This document shows positions 42,615 through 50,753 of a DNA stretch of 64,000 nucleotides, piece by piece. A program made the translations under genes and the position numbers. The stretch spans positions 1,860,001-1,924,000 of the forward strand of contig OZ243964.1 in NCBI GenBank assembly GCA_965214635.1. The letters run 5' to 3'. Position 1 is the stretch's first letter. Each line of letters begins with the position of its first letter. This DNA comes from Bin90 sp965214635 (GTDB lineage Bacteria > Chloroflexota > Dehalococcoidia > Lucifugimonadales > JADFKI01). A model generated the notes under the pieces. The model was not told the DNA's origin and did not search any database. It saw only the letters and a list, made by a program, of their open reading frames with translations.

Positions 42615-43143
42615 GCGCCCCCCGTGGCATTGGAACTTATGAATTTAGAACTGCAAAGTTAGGTTGAATGTGAGAACTATCCGTTGATATTTGCTCAAAT
42701 TAAGATGTCGAATTAAGAAGGCGAAGGATAGCCCCAAAATGCTTGCGTATGTCGGCAAGCCATATCGCCACGATTATAGCCCAACACTACCGCATTTGCG
42801 AACACCATCGGCAGCACGGATTTCTAACGCCCAATGCTGGGCAGTGTGCAGCAACGCCCATGACAGATACTCTATTTTGGGGGAAGGGCAAGACGGTATT
42901 TCTTAATAAGGCGAAGATGACATTTAAAGTGTGGCAGTCGCCCCAAATTACGCGCAAGATGGCGATGAAAAGGGCAGCGAAACTTGCAGATGCCAAACGC
43001 AAACCTTGACTCTATGTACCAATCGTCCCAATTTGCTATAACACAAGCCATCTTGACACTCTTTATCAGTAAATATAAGATTGGCTTATCGAGAAATCCT
43101 AGATTTTCTAGGTGAAAAACCCTTGACAAAGGAAGGTGAGAAA
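42615..43143. promoter_or_regulatory. Intergenic region with the rny promoter
   Basis: This AT-richer gap of 529 bases lies between divergent genes. A near-consensus promoter, TTGACA (43053-43058), 17 bases, TAAGAT (43076-43081), drives rny. A 49-codon frame (42861-43010; MTDTLFWGKGKTVF... and a basic tail) is present, but it has no ribosome-binding site and no family I recognise, so I do not call it a gene. The remainder shows nothing else. Confidence 0.6.
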
Positions 43144-44706
43144 TTGGAAATCGCAATCTATGCGATACTCGCCGTCCTGATTGGTCTAGCCATAGGCGCA
43201 CTAGGTGGTTACTTCGGACGAGGTCTACTGCAAAGTAAGAGCTATGCTGCGGCGAAGACGGAGGCGGCGCAGATTCTCGAAGATGCGGCAGACGAAAAGC
43301 GGGCTATCATTATAGAAGGCAAGGAGGAAGCATTACAGTTCCGCACCGATGCGGAGGCGGAGATTCGCGAACGCCGCTCGGAGGTGCAGCGCACAGAGCG
43401 CCGCATCGCCAACCGGCAGGAGAATGTGGAGCGTCGCGCCAATAATTTGGAACGCCGCGAACGCAATCTCTCCAAAAAAGAGAAAGCCGCCGAGGACATC
43501 GAACGCTCGCTCATAGACCTTAAAGCACAGCAGAAACTCCGCGGCGAAGAGATGGAAGCCGACCAACTCCACAAGCTCGAGGAGATAGGCAAGCTCACCA
43601 TCGAGGACGCATGCAGCGAGCTTATGCACAAAGCCGAGCAGGATATTCAGCACGATCTGGTTATCCGCTACCGCGACCTCGAAGAACAGGCAAAGGCGCA
43701 GGCGAATGAGCGCGCGCGCGATATACTAGCGCTCGCCATTCACAGATACGCCGCTGATGTGGTCTCCGAAGCCACAATTACCACCGTGCAGCTCCCCAAC
43801 GACGACATGAAGGGGCGGCTCATAGGCCGTGAAGGGCGCAATATTCGCGCAATCGAAAAAGCAACAGGCGTCGATCTCATCATCGACGACACACCAGAAG
43901 CAGTAACCCTGTCCTGCTTCGACCCGGTGCGGAGGGAGGTCGCGCGCCTCGCCGTAACCAGCCTCGTCGCAGACGGCAGGATCCACCCAGCACGCATTGA
44001 AGATATGGTCGACAAATCCGAGCAGGATGTACACGATTCCATCTGGAAGAGCGGCGAAAAAGCAGCCAGAAATGTGGGCGTGCGAGGGCTGCATCCCGAT
44101 ATGGTTAACCTGCTCGGACGCCTCAAATACCGCTACAGCTACGGCGAAAATGTGCTGCAACACAGCATCGAGGTGGGGCACATCGCAGGGATGATTGCGT
44201 CCGAAGTGGGCGCAAATGTGAAGATAGCGCGCAGCGGCGGGCTGCTCCACGACATCGGCAAGGCGCTGACGCACGAAGTAGAGGGGCCGCACGCCGAAAT
44301 CGGCGCAGACATCGCATCCAAACACAATGTCTCCAAAGCGATCTGCACCTGCATCGCCGAACACCACGACGACTTCATGAGCAGCACTGAGGCGTTCATC
44401 GTGTCTGCCGCCGACGCCATCAGCGCAGCGCGCCCCGGCTCCCGCAAAGACACCGCCGCTAATTACATCAAGCGGCTGGAATCTATCGAGCGCGTCGGGC
44501 GCGAGTTCAGCGGCGTGGAAAAGTGCTACGCCATTCAAGCCGGGCGCGAGATGCGCGTCATGGTGAAGCCGCAGTCGGTGGACGATGCCACCGCCGCCAA
44601 GATGGCACACGACATCGTTAAGAAGATAGAAGCTACCCTAGTGTATCCGGGGCAGATAAAGGTTACCGTCATCCGAGAGACACGCTCCGTCGAGTACGCT
44701 CGTTAG
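43144..44706 (+). CDS. rny: Ribonuclease Y
   Basis: The 520-residue protein matches RNase Y: an N-terminal membrane helix (about 4-26), a long charged coiled coil (about 40-190), a KH domain (IGREGRNIRAIEKATGVDLIIDDTPEAV) and an HD domain (HSIEVGHIAG and HDIGKA). It is the membrane-bound endonuclease that starts bulk mRNA decay in many bacteria lacking RNase E. I chose the TTG at 43144 because GGAAGGTGAG sits just before it and the membrane helix starts there. A TTG at 43081 overlaps the -10 hexamer and cannot be the start. Confidence 0.96.
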   Translation: MEIAIYAILAVLIGLAIGALGGYFGRGLLQSKSYAAAKTEAAQILEDAADEKRAIIIEGKEEALQFRTDAEAEIRERRSEVQRTERRIANRQENVERRANNLERRERNLSKKEKAAEDIERSLIDLKAQQKLRGEEMEADQLHKLEEIGKLTIEDACSELMHKAEQDIQHDLVIRYRDLEEQAKAQANERARDILALAIHRYAADVVSEATITTVQLPNDDMKGRLIGREGRNIRAIEKATGVDLIIDDTPEAVTLSCFDPVRREVARLAVTSLVADGRIHPARIEDMVDKSEQDVHDSIWKSGEKAARNVGVRGLHPDMVNLLGRLKYRYSYGENVLQHSIEVGHIAGMIASEVGANVKIARSGGLLHDIGKALTHEVEGPHAEIGADIASKHNVSKAICTCIAEHHDDFMSSTEAFIVSAADAISAARPGSRKDTAANYIKRLESIERVGREFSGVEKCYAIQAGREMRVMVKPQSVDDATAAKMAHDIVKKIEATLVYPGQIKVTVIRETRSVEYAR

Positions 44707-44731
44707 GATTGACAGCGCTAACACGCATATG

Positions 44732-44777
44732 CAGAGACCGCCAAGGGCTTGTGCGCCGAGCCTGCGGCGGTTTCTGT
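44732..44777 (+). terminator. Probable terminator of rny
   Basis: CAGAGACCGCC (44732-44742) pairs with GGCGGTTTCTGT (44766-44777) over about 11 bases with one mismatch. It begins 25 bases after the rny stop. The U-run is short and partly inside the stem. Confidence 0.5.
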
Positions 44778-44959
44778 GTGTAGTCAAAATTAGATAGCAG
44801 TTATCAGTTGGAAATAGCATCGGTCTAACTGATACACTTATAAAGAGGCGGGAGGCAAACTAGGTTGGGCTAGACACCCCGTCTTAATCTTTATCCCCAG
44901 AGCGGGAAAAGGCTTTCCTGAAAACCTAACGAACTGACTGAAGGGCTGACAGGCTTTAT

Positions 44960-45835
44960 ATGATTCAAGTTGACCTGCATCTGCACACCACACAATCAGA
45001 CGGGACGCTGACGCCGACGCAGGTGGTTGCGCTGTGCGCCGATCGCGGGTTGAGCGTCATCAGCATCAGCGACCACGACACCACCAACGGGCTGCCAGAG
45101 GCTGCCGAAGCGGTTTCAAGGTACCCAGGGATGAGCTTAATCCCCGGCATCGAGCTTAGCACCGACATCCCTGGCAGCGAGGTGCACATCCTCGGCTACT
45201 ACATGCGACACGAAGACGCCGACCTCCAGCGCATCTTGCACGACTTTCGCGACGGGCGGCACAATCGGGGACAGCGCATGGTGCAGAAACTAAACAACAT
45301 CGGCGTCACCGTGTCTTGGGAGCGCGTGCAGCAGATAGCCGGCGACGCCCCCATCGGCAGACCGCACATAGCGCAGGCGCTGGTCGAAAAGGGACATGTG
45401 CAGTACTCGCGAGAGGCGTTTGACAAGTACATTGGGCGCAATGGCCCCGCATACGCCGAGCGCCCCAAGCTGGCACCGGAAGACGCCGTAAGGCTGCTCG
45501 TGGAACACGGCGCACTGCCCGTTATGGCGCATCCGACCTACTCGGCGTCAAAGTCGGACAGGTCCGCGGTGCCGGAGCTGCGGGAAATACTGAACGACCT
45601 GAAGCAGGCAGGGCTTGTGGGCATGGAGGTGTACTACGGCGACTACACGGCGGAACAGGTGCGGTGGCTGCGCGGGCTTGCGGACGAGTTCGGGCTTGTG
45701 CCGTGCGGAGGCAGCGACTACCATGCGCTTGGCAACCCGGGCGAGCCTGAACCGGGCTGGGCTGGCCCGCCCATGTCCTCGGTTCACGCCTTGCAGGCGC
45801 TGCGAACCACAGCTAGGGTGCAGATGGTGCGATGA
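44960..45835 (+). CDS. PHP-domain phosphoesterase (RNase AM/YciV-type)
   Basis: The 291-residue protein opens with DLHLHTTQSDGTLTPTQVV and continues with SISDHDTTNG, PGIELSTD and GSDYHALG, the metal-binding motifs of PHP phosphoesterases in order. Family members cleave 3',5'-nucleoside bisphosphates and shorten RNA 5' ends. The HLHTxxSDG motif and length place it with YciV/RNase AM. The stop overlaps the plsY start by 4 bases (ATGA), so the two are coupled. A position soon after rny hints at a shared RNA-turnover theme, but that is inference. Confidence 0.9.
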   Translation: MIQVDLHLHTTQSDGTLTPTQVVALCADRGLSVISISDHDTTNGLPEAAEAVSRYPGMSLIPGIELSTDIPGSEVHILGYYMRHEDADLQRILHDFRDGRHNRGQRMVQKLNNIGVTVSWERVQQIAGDAPIGRPHIAQALVEKGHVQYSREAFDKYIGRNGPAYAERPKLAPEDAVRLLVEHGALPVMAHPTYSASKSDRSAVPELREILNDLKQAGLVGMEVYYGDYTAEQVRWLRGLADEFGLVPCGGSDYHALGNPGEPEPGWAGPPMSSVHALQALRTTARVQMVR

Positions 45836-46572
45836 CCACCGCAACCATCCTCACGCTCGGCTTGGTCGCCGCCGCATACCTGTGGGGCGGCATTCCGACC
45901 GCATATCTTGTGGCACGCTATGCGACGGGTATAGACATTCGTGGCTACGGCTCCGGAAATGTGGGGGCGTCCAACGCAGTCGTCCAGCTAGGCGCAAAGA
46001 CGGGCGTGGCTATCGGGCTGTTTGACATGTTCGGCAAGGGCAGCCTGCCGGTGCTGGTTGCGGCGCTGCTGCTAGACCAAAGCCTTGCGGCTCAAGCTGC
46101 GGTGGGGCTTGCCGCCGTCGCAGGGCACAACTGGTCGCCGTACATCGGCTTCACCGGCGGCAGGGGGGTGAGTGTTGCGGGCGGGCTGGTGCTTGCGTTT
46201 GCTATGTGGCAAGAGGCGGTGGTGTGCGCCATACTGATGGTCGTCATAGGGCGGCTGCTGCTCAAAGAGACGGGGCTGCTGACGCTGCTTGCGATGGCTG
46301 CGCTGCCACTGCTTGCGCTAATCTTTGACAGGCAGCCGGAGGTGATAGCGATGTGCGGCGGCGTTGCGGCGCTGCTGGTTGCGAAGCGGCTGACAGCGAA
46401 CGGAGAGCCGCTCACAGCAGGGCAACCCATGCTGCGGACGCTGTTCAACCGCATGCTTTGGGACCGTGATGTGAGCCGCCGCACCGAATGGACAGGGCGC
46501 ACGCCCCCGACTGAAGAGATTTGCAGCAACAGAGAGGCGAGCGCTGATGGAACAGACTCGGTATTGCGCTAG
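45832..46572 (+). CDS. plsY: Glycerol-3-phosphate acyltransferase PlsY
   Basis: The 246-residue membrane protein carries the PlsY motifs: GGIPTAYLVAR near the N-terminus, GSGNVGASNA, and GHNWSPYIGFTGGRGVS for binding acyl phosphate and glycerol-3-phosphate. It makes lysophosphatidic acid, the first step of phospholipid synthesis. About 40 C-terminal residues after the last helix are an extension beyond the usual length near 200. It overlaps the PHP gene by 4 bases and the next gene by 26 bases, so these three are translationally linked. Confidence 0.93.
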   Translation: MTTATILTLGLVAAAYLWGGIPTAYLVARYATGIDIRGYGSGNVGASNAVVQLGAKTGVAIGLFDMFGKGSLPVLVAALLLDQSLAAQAAVGLAAVAGHNWSPYIGFTGGRGVSVAGGLVLAFAMWQEAVVCAILMVVIGRLLLKETGLLTLLAMAALPLLALIFDRQPEVIAMCGGVAALLVAKRLTANGEPLTAGQPMLRTLFNRMLWDRDVSRRTEWTGRTPPTEEICSNREASADGTDSVLR

Positions 46573-47074
46573 ACACCCAAACACAGAGAGCAGCATACGC
46601 TGCGGCAAGTGCGAAACGCCCATCTGCGTGGACTGCCTCGTGCACGGGCCAGTAGGGATGCGCTGCCCGGACTGCGCACAGGTCAACCGCGTGCCGACCT
46701 ACGATGTTCCGACCATATACTTGGCGCGCGGGCTAGCGGCGGGAGTGGTGGTTGCGCTGGCGCAGAGCGTTGCGCTGGTGTTCATTGCGCCATATGCGCT
46801 GCCGCTGTTAGCAATCGGCGGGGTGGTCGCCCGGCTGACGCCGTTCTTGCTGCTGGCGCTCATCGCAGCGATGGGGCTTTCGGTGGGCGAAGCGGTCAGC
46901 CTCTCTACCAACCGCAAGCGCGGCACTCGCCTGAAACTTGTCGCCGGCGCAAGCATGCTCGTGGCGTCCACCGTCATATTCTACATGCTGCCCGCAGGGT
47001 ATTTGCAGGCGTTCCTGATGCATGTGATCGTAGGCATAGCGCTTGCCACATGGCTGGCTATTCGGCGGTTCTGA
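46547..47074 (+). CDS. Membrane protein with N-terminal B-box-type zinc finger
   Basis: The 175-residue protein begins with a cysteine/histidine cluster (YCARHPNTESSIRCGKCETP and ICVDCLVHGPVGMRCPDC, residues about 6-42) of the type found before rhomboid proteases and other bacterial membrane proteins. Four hydrophobic helices follow (about 58-175). No rhomboid Ser-His pair is visible. The zinc finger probably mediates protein contact. It starts inside the 3' end of plsY and has GAGAGGCGAG upstream, so it belongs to the same operon. Confidence 0.8.
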   Translation: MEQTRYCARHPNTESSIRCGKCETPICVDCLVHGPVGMRCPDCAQVNRVPTYDVPTIYLARGLAAGVVVALAQSVALVFIAPYALPLLAIGGVVARLTPFLLLALIAAMGLSVGEAVSLSTNRKRGTRLKLVAGASMLVASTVIFYMLPAGYLQAFLMHVIVGIALATWLAIRRF

Positions 47075-47141
47075 ACGCCCGAAGCCCCGCTTACGCCCCT
47101 AGTACCCGTAGCACCCGACGATTCAGCAGAAGATTGCAGCG

Positions 47142-47597
47142 ATGGACGAGCAGGACAGGATTATAGTCGAAATACTCCGCAGGGACGGGCGCGGGCGTAA
47201 TGCGGACATAGCGCGAGCGTTGGGCGTGAGCGAGGGGACGGTGCGCCGCCGACTGCGCCGTCTCATCGACGAGGGCTACATCTATGTGGTCGCTATACCG
47301 AACCCTCGTATGATGGGCAGCGAGATAGAGGCGCTCATCGGTGTGCGCGCCGAGCCGTCCAAGATCGACGCCGTCGCCGATGCGCTCGCCGCTATGGACG
47401 AGACGGCGTGGGTGTCCGTGTCCACCGGGCCCTACGACATATACGGCTGGGTGGCGCTAGCATCGCCGGAGGCGCTGGGGGCGTTCCTGCGAACCAAAGT
47501 CAGCGCAATCGACGGCGTACAGCGAACCGAAAGCTTCGTAAGCCTATCCGTCAAAAAGCGCCACTACGGGGAGTGCATGAACCAAGTTAAGAACTGA
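47142..47597 (+). CDS. Lrp/AsnC-family transcription regulator
   Basis: The 151-residue protein has the AsnC-type helix-turn-helix (DRIIVEILRRDGRGRNADIARALGVSEGTVRRRLRRLIDEGYI, about 4-47) and a C-terminal RAM ligand domain (about 65-145; GVRAEPSKIDAVADALAAMDETAWVSVSTGPYDI). Such proteins bind amino acids or related metabolites and control transport or catabolic genes. Its targets are not visible. It lies 67 bases after the zinc-finger gene on the same strand and probably shares its transcript. Confidence 0.9.
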   Translation: MDEQDRIIVEILRRDGRGRNADIARALGVSEGTVRRRLRRLIDEGYIYVVAIPNPRMMGSEIEALIGVRAEPSKIDAVADALAAMDETAWVSVSTGPYDIYGWVALASPEALGAFLRTKVSAIDGVQRTESFVSLSVKKRHYGECMNQVKN

Positions 47598-47696
47598 AGT
47601 TTAGCCACTTGGATGAGTTTGCCGCCCGCTAACTGCGAACTGCGCCCTTATCGCTCCACTAGATTGGGGAAAGCCATTACGCTGTGGCAAGCCTGC

Positions 47697-47702
47697 TATA
47701 AT
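47697..47702 (+). promoter_or_regulatory. aspS promoter, extended -10
   Basis: TATAAT is preceded by TGC, giving a consensus extended -10. The -35 region is poor. The start codon lies 90 bases downstream. Confidence 0.6.
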
Positions 47703-47792
47703 TGTTGCAATCGTGAGAACGCACTGAGGACACATACGGCAGAGTGAGCGGATGATGCTCGCGCCTGCCTATTTTCGATAAGGACTAACAAA

Positions 47793-49622
47793 TTGCTGAA
47801 AACGATAAGCTGCGGCGACCTGCGCACAGAGCATGTGGGGAAGACGGTTACGCTGGCGGGGTGGGTGCATCGCCGCCGCGACCATGGGGGGCTTATATTC
47901 GTCGATCTGCGCGACAGGCAGGGGCTGGCACAGGTGGTGTTCAACCCGGAAGACGCACCCGATATTCACGCAACGGCAGAGTCGCTCCGCAACGAATGGG
48001 TCGTGCAGGTCAGCGGCGTGGTTACCCAGCGCCCCGACGGCACTGATAACCCCAACATCGCCACCGGCGCCGTGGAAGTCGCCGCAGAGCAGGTGCGCAT
48101 CCTGAACGAATCCAAGTCGCCGCCGTTCTACATCAACGAAGAGAGCGATGTGGACGAACTTCTGCGGATGAAATACCGCTTCCTCGACCTGCGGCGCGCA
48201 TCCATGCGCGACATGCTCATACTGCGCCACGAAGTCGTGCGCTTCATCCGCAACTTCCTCAGCGAGCGCGGCTTCATCGAGGTGGAAACACCGATACTCA
48301 TCAAGAGCACGCCCGAGGGTGCGCGCGACTACATCGTGCCGAGCCGCCTGTATCCGGGGCGGTTCTATGCGCTGCCACAATCGCCGCAGCAGCTCAAGCA
48401 GCTTCTTATGGCGGCGGGCGTGGAGAAGTATTTCCAGATTGCGCGCTGCTTCCGCGACGAAGACCCGCGCGCAGACCGCCAGCCTGAGCATACCCAGCTA
48501 GACCTAGAGATGAGCTTCGTCGAAGAAGACGATGTGTTGAACCTCATAGAGGCGATGTACACGGCGATAGTGGAGGCGCTGTTCCCGGACAAGTGGATTA
48601 TGCGCCCGTTCCCGCGCATGACCTACGCAGAGGCGATGGCGTCTTACGGCACAGACAAGCCGGACTTGCGCTTCGACTTGGACATGGCAGACCTGTCGGA
48701 CATTGCAGCGAAGACGGACTTTCGCGTGTTCACGGGGGCGGTGCAGGCAGGTGGCATCGTCAAGGGCTTCAAGGCGCCCGGCTGCGCATCGTACACGCGG
48801 CGGCAGACCGATGCGCTCATAGACTTCGCAAGGTCTTACGGGGCGCAGGGGCTTGTTACCATTGCACTCAACGGCGCAGGGGACATCGCAGACCTGACGC
48901 AAGAGCAGATACGCTCATCGGCTGCGCGCTTTCTGACGGTCGAGCAGGTGCAAGCGATAGCGCATCGCGTAGACGCCGAAATGGGCGACATGGTGCTGAT
49001 AGTGGCGGGCCCGGCAAAGACCACGAATCAGGCGCTCAGTGCGCTGCGCAACGAACTGGGCAAGCGGCTCAATCTCGCCGACCCCAACCTGATAGCCTTT
49101 GCGTTCGTAACCGACTTCCCGCTGTTTGAGTGGAACGAAGACGAAGGGCGCTGGGACGCCATGCACCATGCCTTTTCAATGCCGAAGGATGGGCACGAAG
49201 CGTTCTTGGAGACCGACCCGAGCAAGGTAATCGGACGGCTGTACGACCTCGTGGCGAACGGCGAGGAGTTGGCTAGCGGCAGCATCCGCATCCACAACCG
49301 AGAGCTGCAAGAGCGCGTGTTCGGCGTGCTGGGCTATACGCCGGAGCAAGTGGCTGAGCGCTTTGACCAGCTACTGACGGCGTTCGAGTACGGCGCGCCG
49401 CCGCATGGGGGCATTGCGCCGGGCATAGACCGCCTGCTGATGGTGCTGACCGGGCGGGACAACATCCGCGATGTCATCGCCTTCCCCAAGACGCAGAGCG
49501 GCTTCGACCCGCTGTTCGAAGCGCCGAATGTGGTGGAGCAGCGGCACTTGGACGAGCTTCACATTAGCATCACGGCAGATGCTGCGGACGATGATACGGA
49601 CAAGGATGCGCTAGCGAACTAA
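47793..49622 (+). CDS. aspS: Aspartyl-tRNA synthetase
   Basis: The 609-residue protein is a bacterial-type class II AspRS: an N-terminal OB anticodon-binding fold (GWVHRRRDHGGLIFVDLRDRQGLAQVVF), motif 2 (FRDEDPRADRQPEHTQLDLEMSF), a GAD insertion (about 305-420) and motif 3 (GIAPGIDRLLMVL). It charges tRNA(Asp), and in organisms without AsnRS also tRNA(Asn), which GatCAB then corrects; the presence of gatCA makes this possible here. The start is TTG with AAGGA 8 bases upstream. Confidence 0.97.
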   Translation: MLKTISCGDLRTEHVGKTVTLAGWVHRRRDHGGLIFVDLRDRQGLAQVVFNPEDAPDIHATAESLRNEWVVQVSGVVTQRPDGTDNPNIATGAVEVAAEQVRILNESKSPPFYINEESDVDELLRMKYRFLDLRRASMRDMLILRHEVVRFIRNFLSERGFIEVETPILIKSTPEGARDYIVPSRLYPGRFYALPQSPQQLKQLLMAAGVEKYFQIARCFRDEDPRADRQPEHTQLDLEMSFVEEDDVLNLIEAMYTAIVEALFPDKWIMRPFPRMTYAEAMASYGTDKPDLRFDLDMADLSDIAAKTDFRVFTGAVQAGGIVKGFKAPGCASYTRRQTDALIDFARSYGAQGLVTIALNGAGDIADLTQEQIRSSAARFLTVEQVQAIAHRVDAEMGDMVLIVAGPAKTTNQALSALRNELGKRLNLADPNLIAFAFVTDFPLFEWNEDEGRWDAMHHAFSMPKDGHEAFLETDPSKVIGRLYDLVANGEELASGSIRIHNRELQERVFGVLGYTPEQVAERFDQLLTAFEYGAPPHGGIAPGIDRLLMVLTGRDNIRDVIAFPKTQSGFDPLFEAPNVVEQRHLDELHISITADAADDDTDKDALAN

Positions 49623-49626
49623 TCGG

Positions 49627-50490
49627 CTACTCACGGAAGGGAGCGTCGCGCGCATCTAGGAATGCGCGCATGCCCTGCTCCTCCCGGAAGGGAGCGTCGC
49701 GCGCCACTAGGAATGCGCGCATGCCCTGCTCCTCCCGTATGGCGGCGAGCGCCTCTTTCTCCGGCACATCGTCCGCCATCGCCTCTATCATCCGCAGCAT
49801 CAGATGGTGCTCGAACGCATCTGAGAAGCCCATCTTCTCGTAGGTGGCTTTGATGCTGCGCTTCATCATCTGCGAAGCGTAGGGCGGGACGGCGGCGAGG
49901 CGTGCAGCGGCTTTGCGCGCGCTGGACATCAGCTCATCAGCGGGGACGACCCAGTTGACCATGTTCCACTTCTCGGCTGTGCGGGCGTCTACGGTGTCGC
50001 CGGTGAGGTAGAGCCAGTGCAGATGGCGCAGGGGTATCATGAAGGGCAGCATGATGGCGGGCGAGTGTGCCACGAAGCGGATTTCGGGTTCGCCGAACAT
50101 GGCTTCTTCGGACGCAATCACGATGTCGGCGGTCATCGCCAGCACATTGCCGGCTGCGAGCGCATGCCCGTTGACGGCGGCGATGGTGGGCTGGCGCAGA
50201 TGCCAGAGCTTCATCAGCGCGCGCGCAGGCAGGTGCTTGGCGTCCCAAGCCGCCGTGGCAGGCATATCCGGCGCCGCCTGCCCGGGCGATATGTCGTATC
50301 CGGCAGAAAACGCCCTGCCCGCACCCGTAAGGATGAGCACATTCACATCGTGGTCGTTGTGCACATCGTCGAGCGCATCGCTAAACTCACGCAGCAGCGC
50401 CGTGCTCAGGGCGTTCATCTTCGCAGGGCGGTTCAGCGTCAGCGTGGCAATGCGCTCACGCTTTTCCAGTTTGATGCACTCGTAGGTCAT
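49627..50490 (-). CDS. Enoyl-CoA hydratase/isomerase family protein with C-terminal duplication
   Basis: The 287-residue protein has the crotonase fold: GAGRAFSAGYDIS and AAVNGHALAAGNVLAMTADIVIAS for the oxyanion hole and FGEPEIRF with the glutamate typical of hydratases. The second oxyanion motif reads GHALAAG where GGG is common. Its C-terminal tail contains a 17-residue unit (REEQGMRAFL-x-ARDAPF) twice, caused by a 51-bp tandem duplication. The ATG at 50490 lies 2 bases after the stop of the small membrane-protein gene, so the two are coupled. The substrate is unknown. Confidence 0.9.
   Translation of the reverse strand: MTYECIKLEKRERIATLTLNRPAKMNALSTALLREFSDALDDVHNDHDVNVLILTGAGRAFSAGYDISPGQAAPDMPATAAWDAKHLPARALMKLWHLRQPTIAAVNGHALAAGNVLAMTADIVIASEEAMFGEPEIRFVAHSPAIMLPFMIPLRHLHWLYLTGDTVDARTAEKWNMVNWVVPADELMSSARKAAARLAAVPPYASQMMKRSIKATYEKMGFSDAFEHHLMLRMIEAMADDVPEKEALAAIREEQGMRAFLVARDAPFREEQGMRAFLDARDAPFRE
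49634..49735 (-). repeat. 51-bp in-frame tandem duplication at the enoyl-CoA hydratase 3' end
   Basis: Units 49634-49684 and 49685-49735 are near identical (differences around GCATCTAGG against GCCACTAGG). The period of 51 is a multiple of three, so the frame is kept and the protein gains 17 residues. It looks recent because few differences have built up. Confidence 0.9.
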
Positions 50491-50492
50491 AG

Positions 50493-50690
50493 TTAACTGC
50501 CGTCCGTGCCTATTCCGAGCTTGTCTTTGTTCCTGAACATCCACAGCAAGTTGAGGATAATTATCGCCGCAGATGTGATCCACAGGATCGTGCCGAGGGT
50601 CGGGCTGACCTGCAACCCTACGCCCAATCCTACGAAGAAGACCAGCCCTGCTGCTATGAAGAGTAAAGCGTGTATGATGATTCTGATCAT
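50493..50690 (-). CDS. Small two-helix membrane protein
   Basis: The 65-residue protein has two hydrophobic helices (about 3-24 and 30-52, split by VSPTLGT) and a short charged tail. I do not recognise a family. The start region has a repeated GGTAGACACATG, giving two possible ATGs, 50690 and 50705; the first has AAAGG upstream. It overlaps nothing and ends 2 bases before the enoyl-CoA hydratase ATG, so it appears to be cotranscribed. Confidence 0.55.
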   Translation of the reverse strand: MIRIIIHALLFIAAGLVFFVGLGVGLQVSPTLGTILWITSAAIIILNLLWMFRNKDKLGIGTDGS

Positions 50691-50753
50691 GTGTCTACCT
50701 TTCATGTGTCTACCTTCCTCCTCCGACGCAGCGTTGTGCAGAGCAGCGCCAGA

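Noticed and set aside
42861..43010. 49-codon basic small protein upstream of rny
   Set aside because: It has no ribosome-binding site and no known family, and it lies in AT-rich intergenic DNA; conservation data would be needed to accept it.
43081..43143. Earlier TTG start for RNase Y
   Set aside because: The TTG at 43081 overlaps the -10 hexamer of the rny promoter, and the ribosome-binding site and membrane helix fit the start at 43144.
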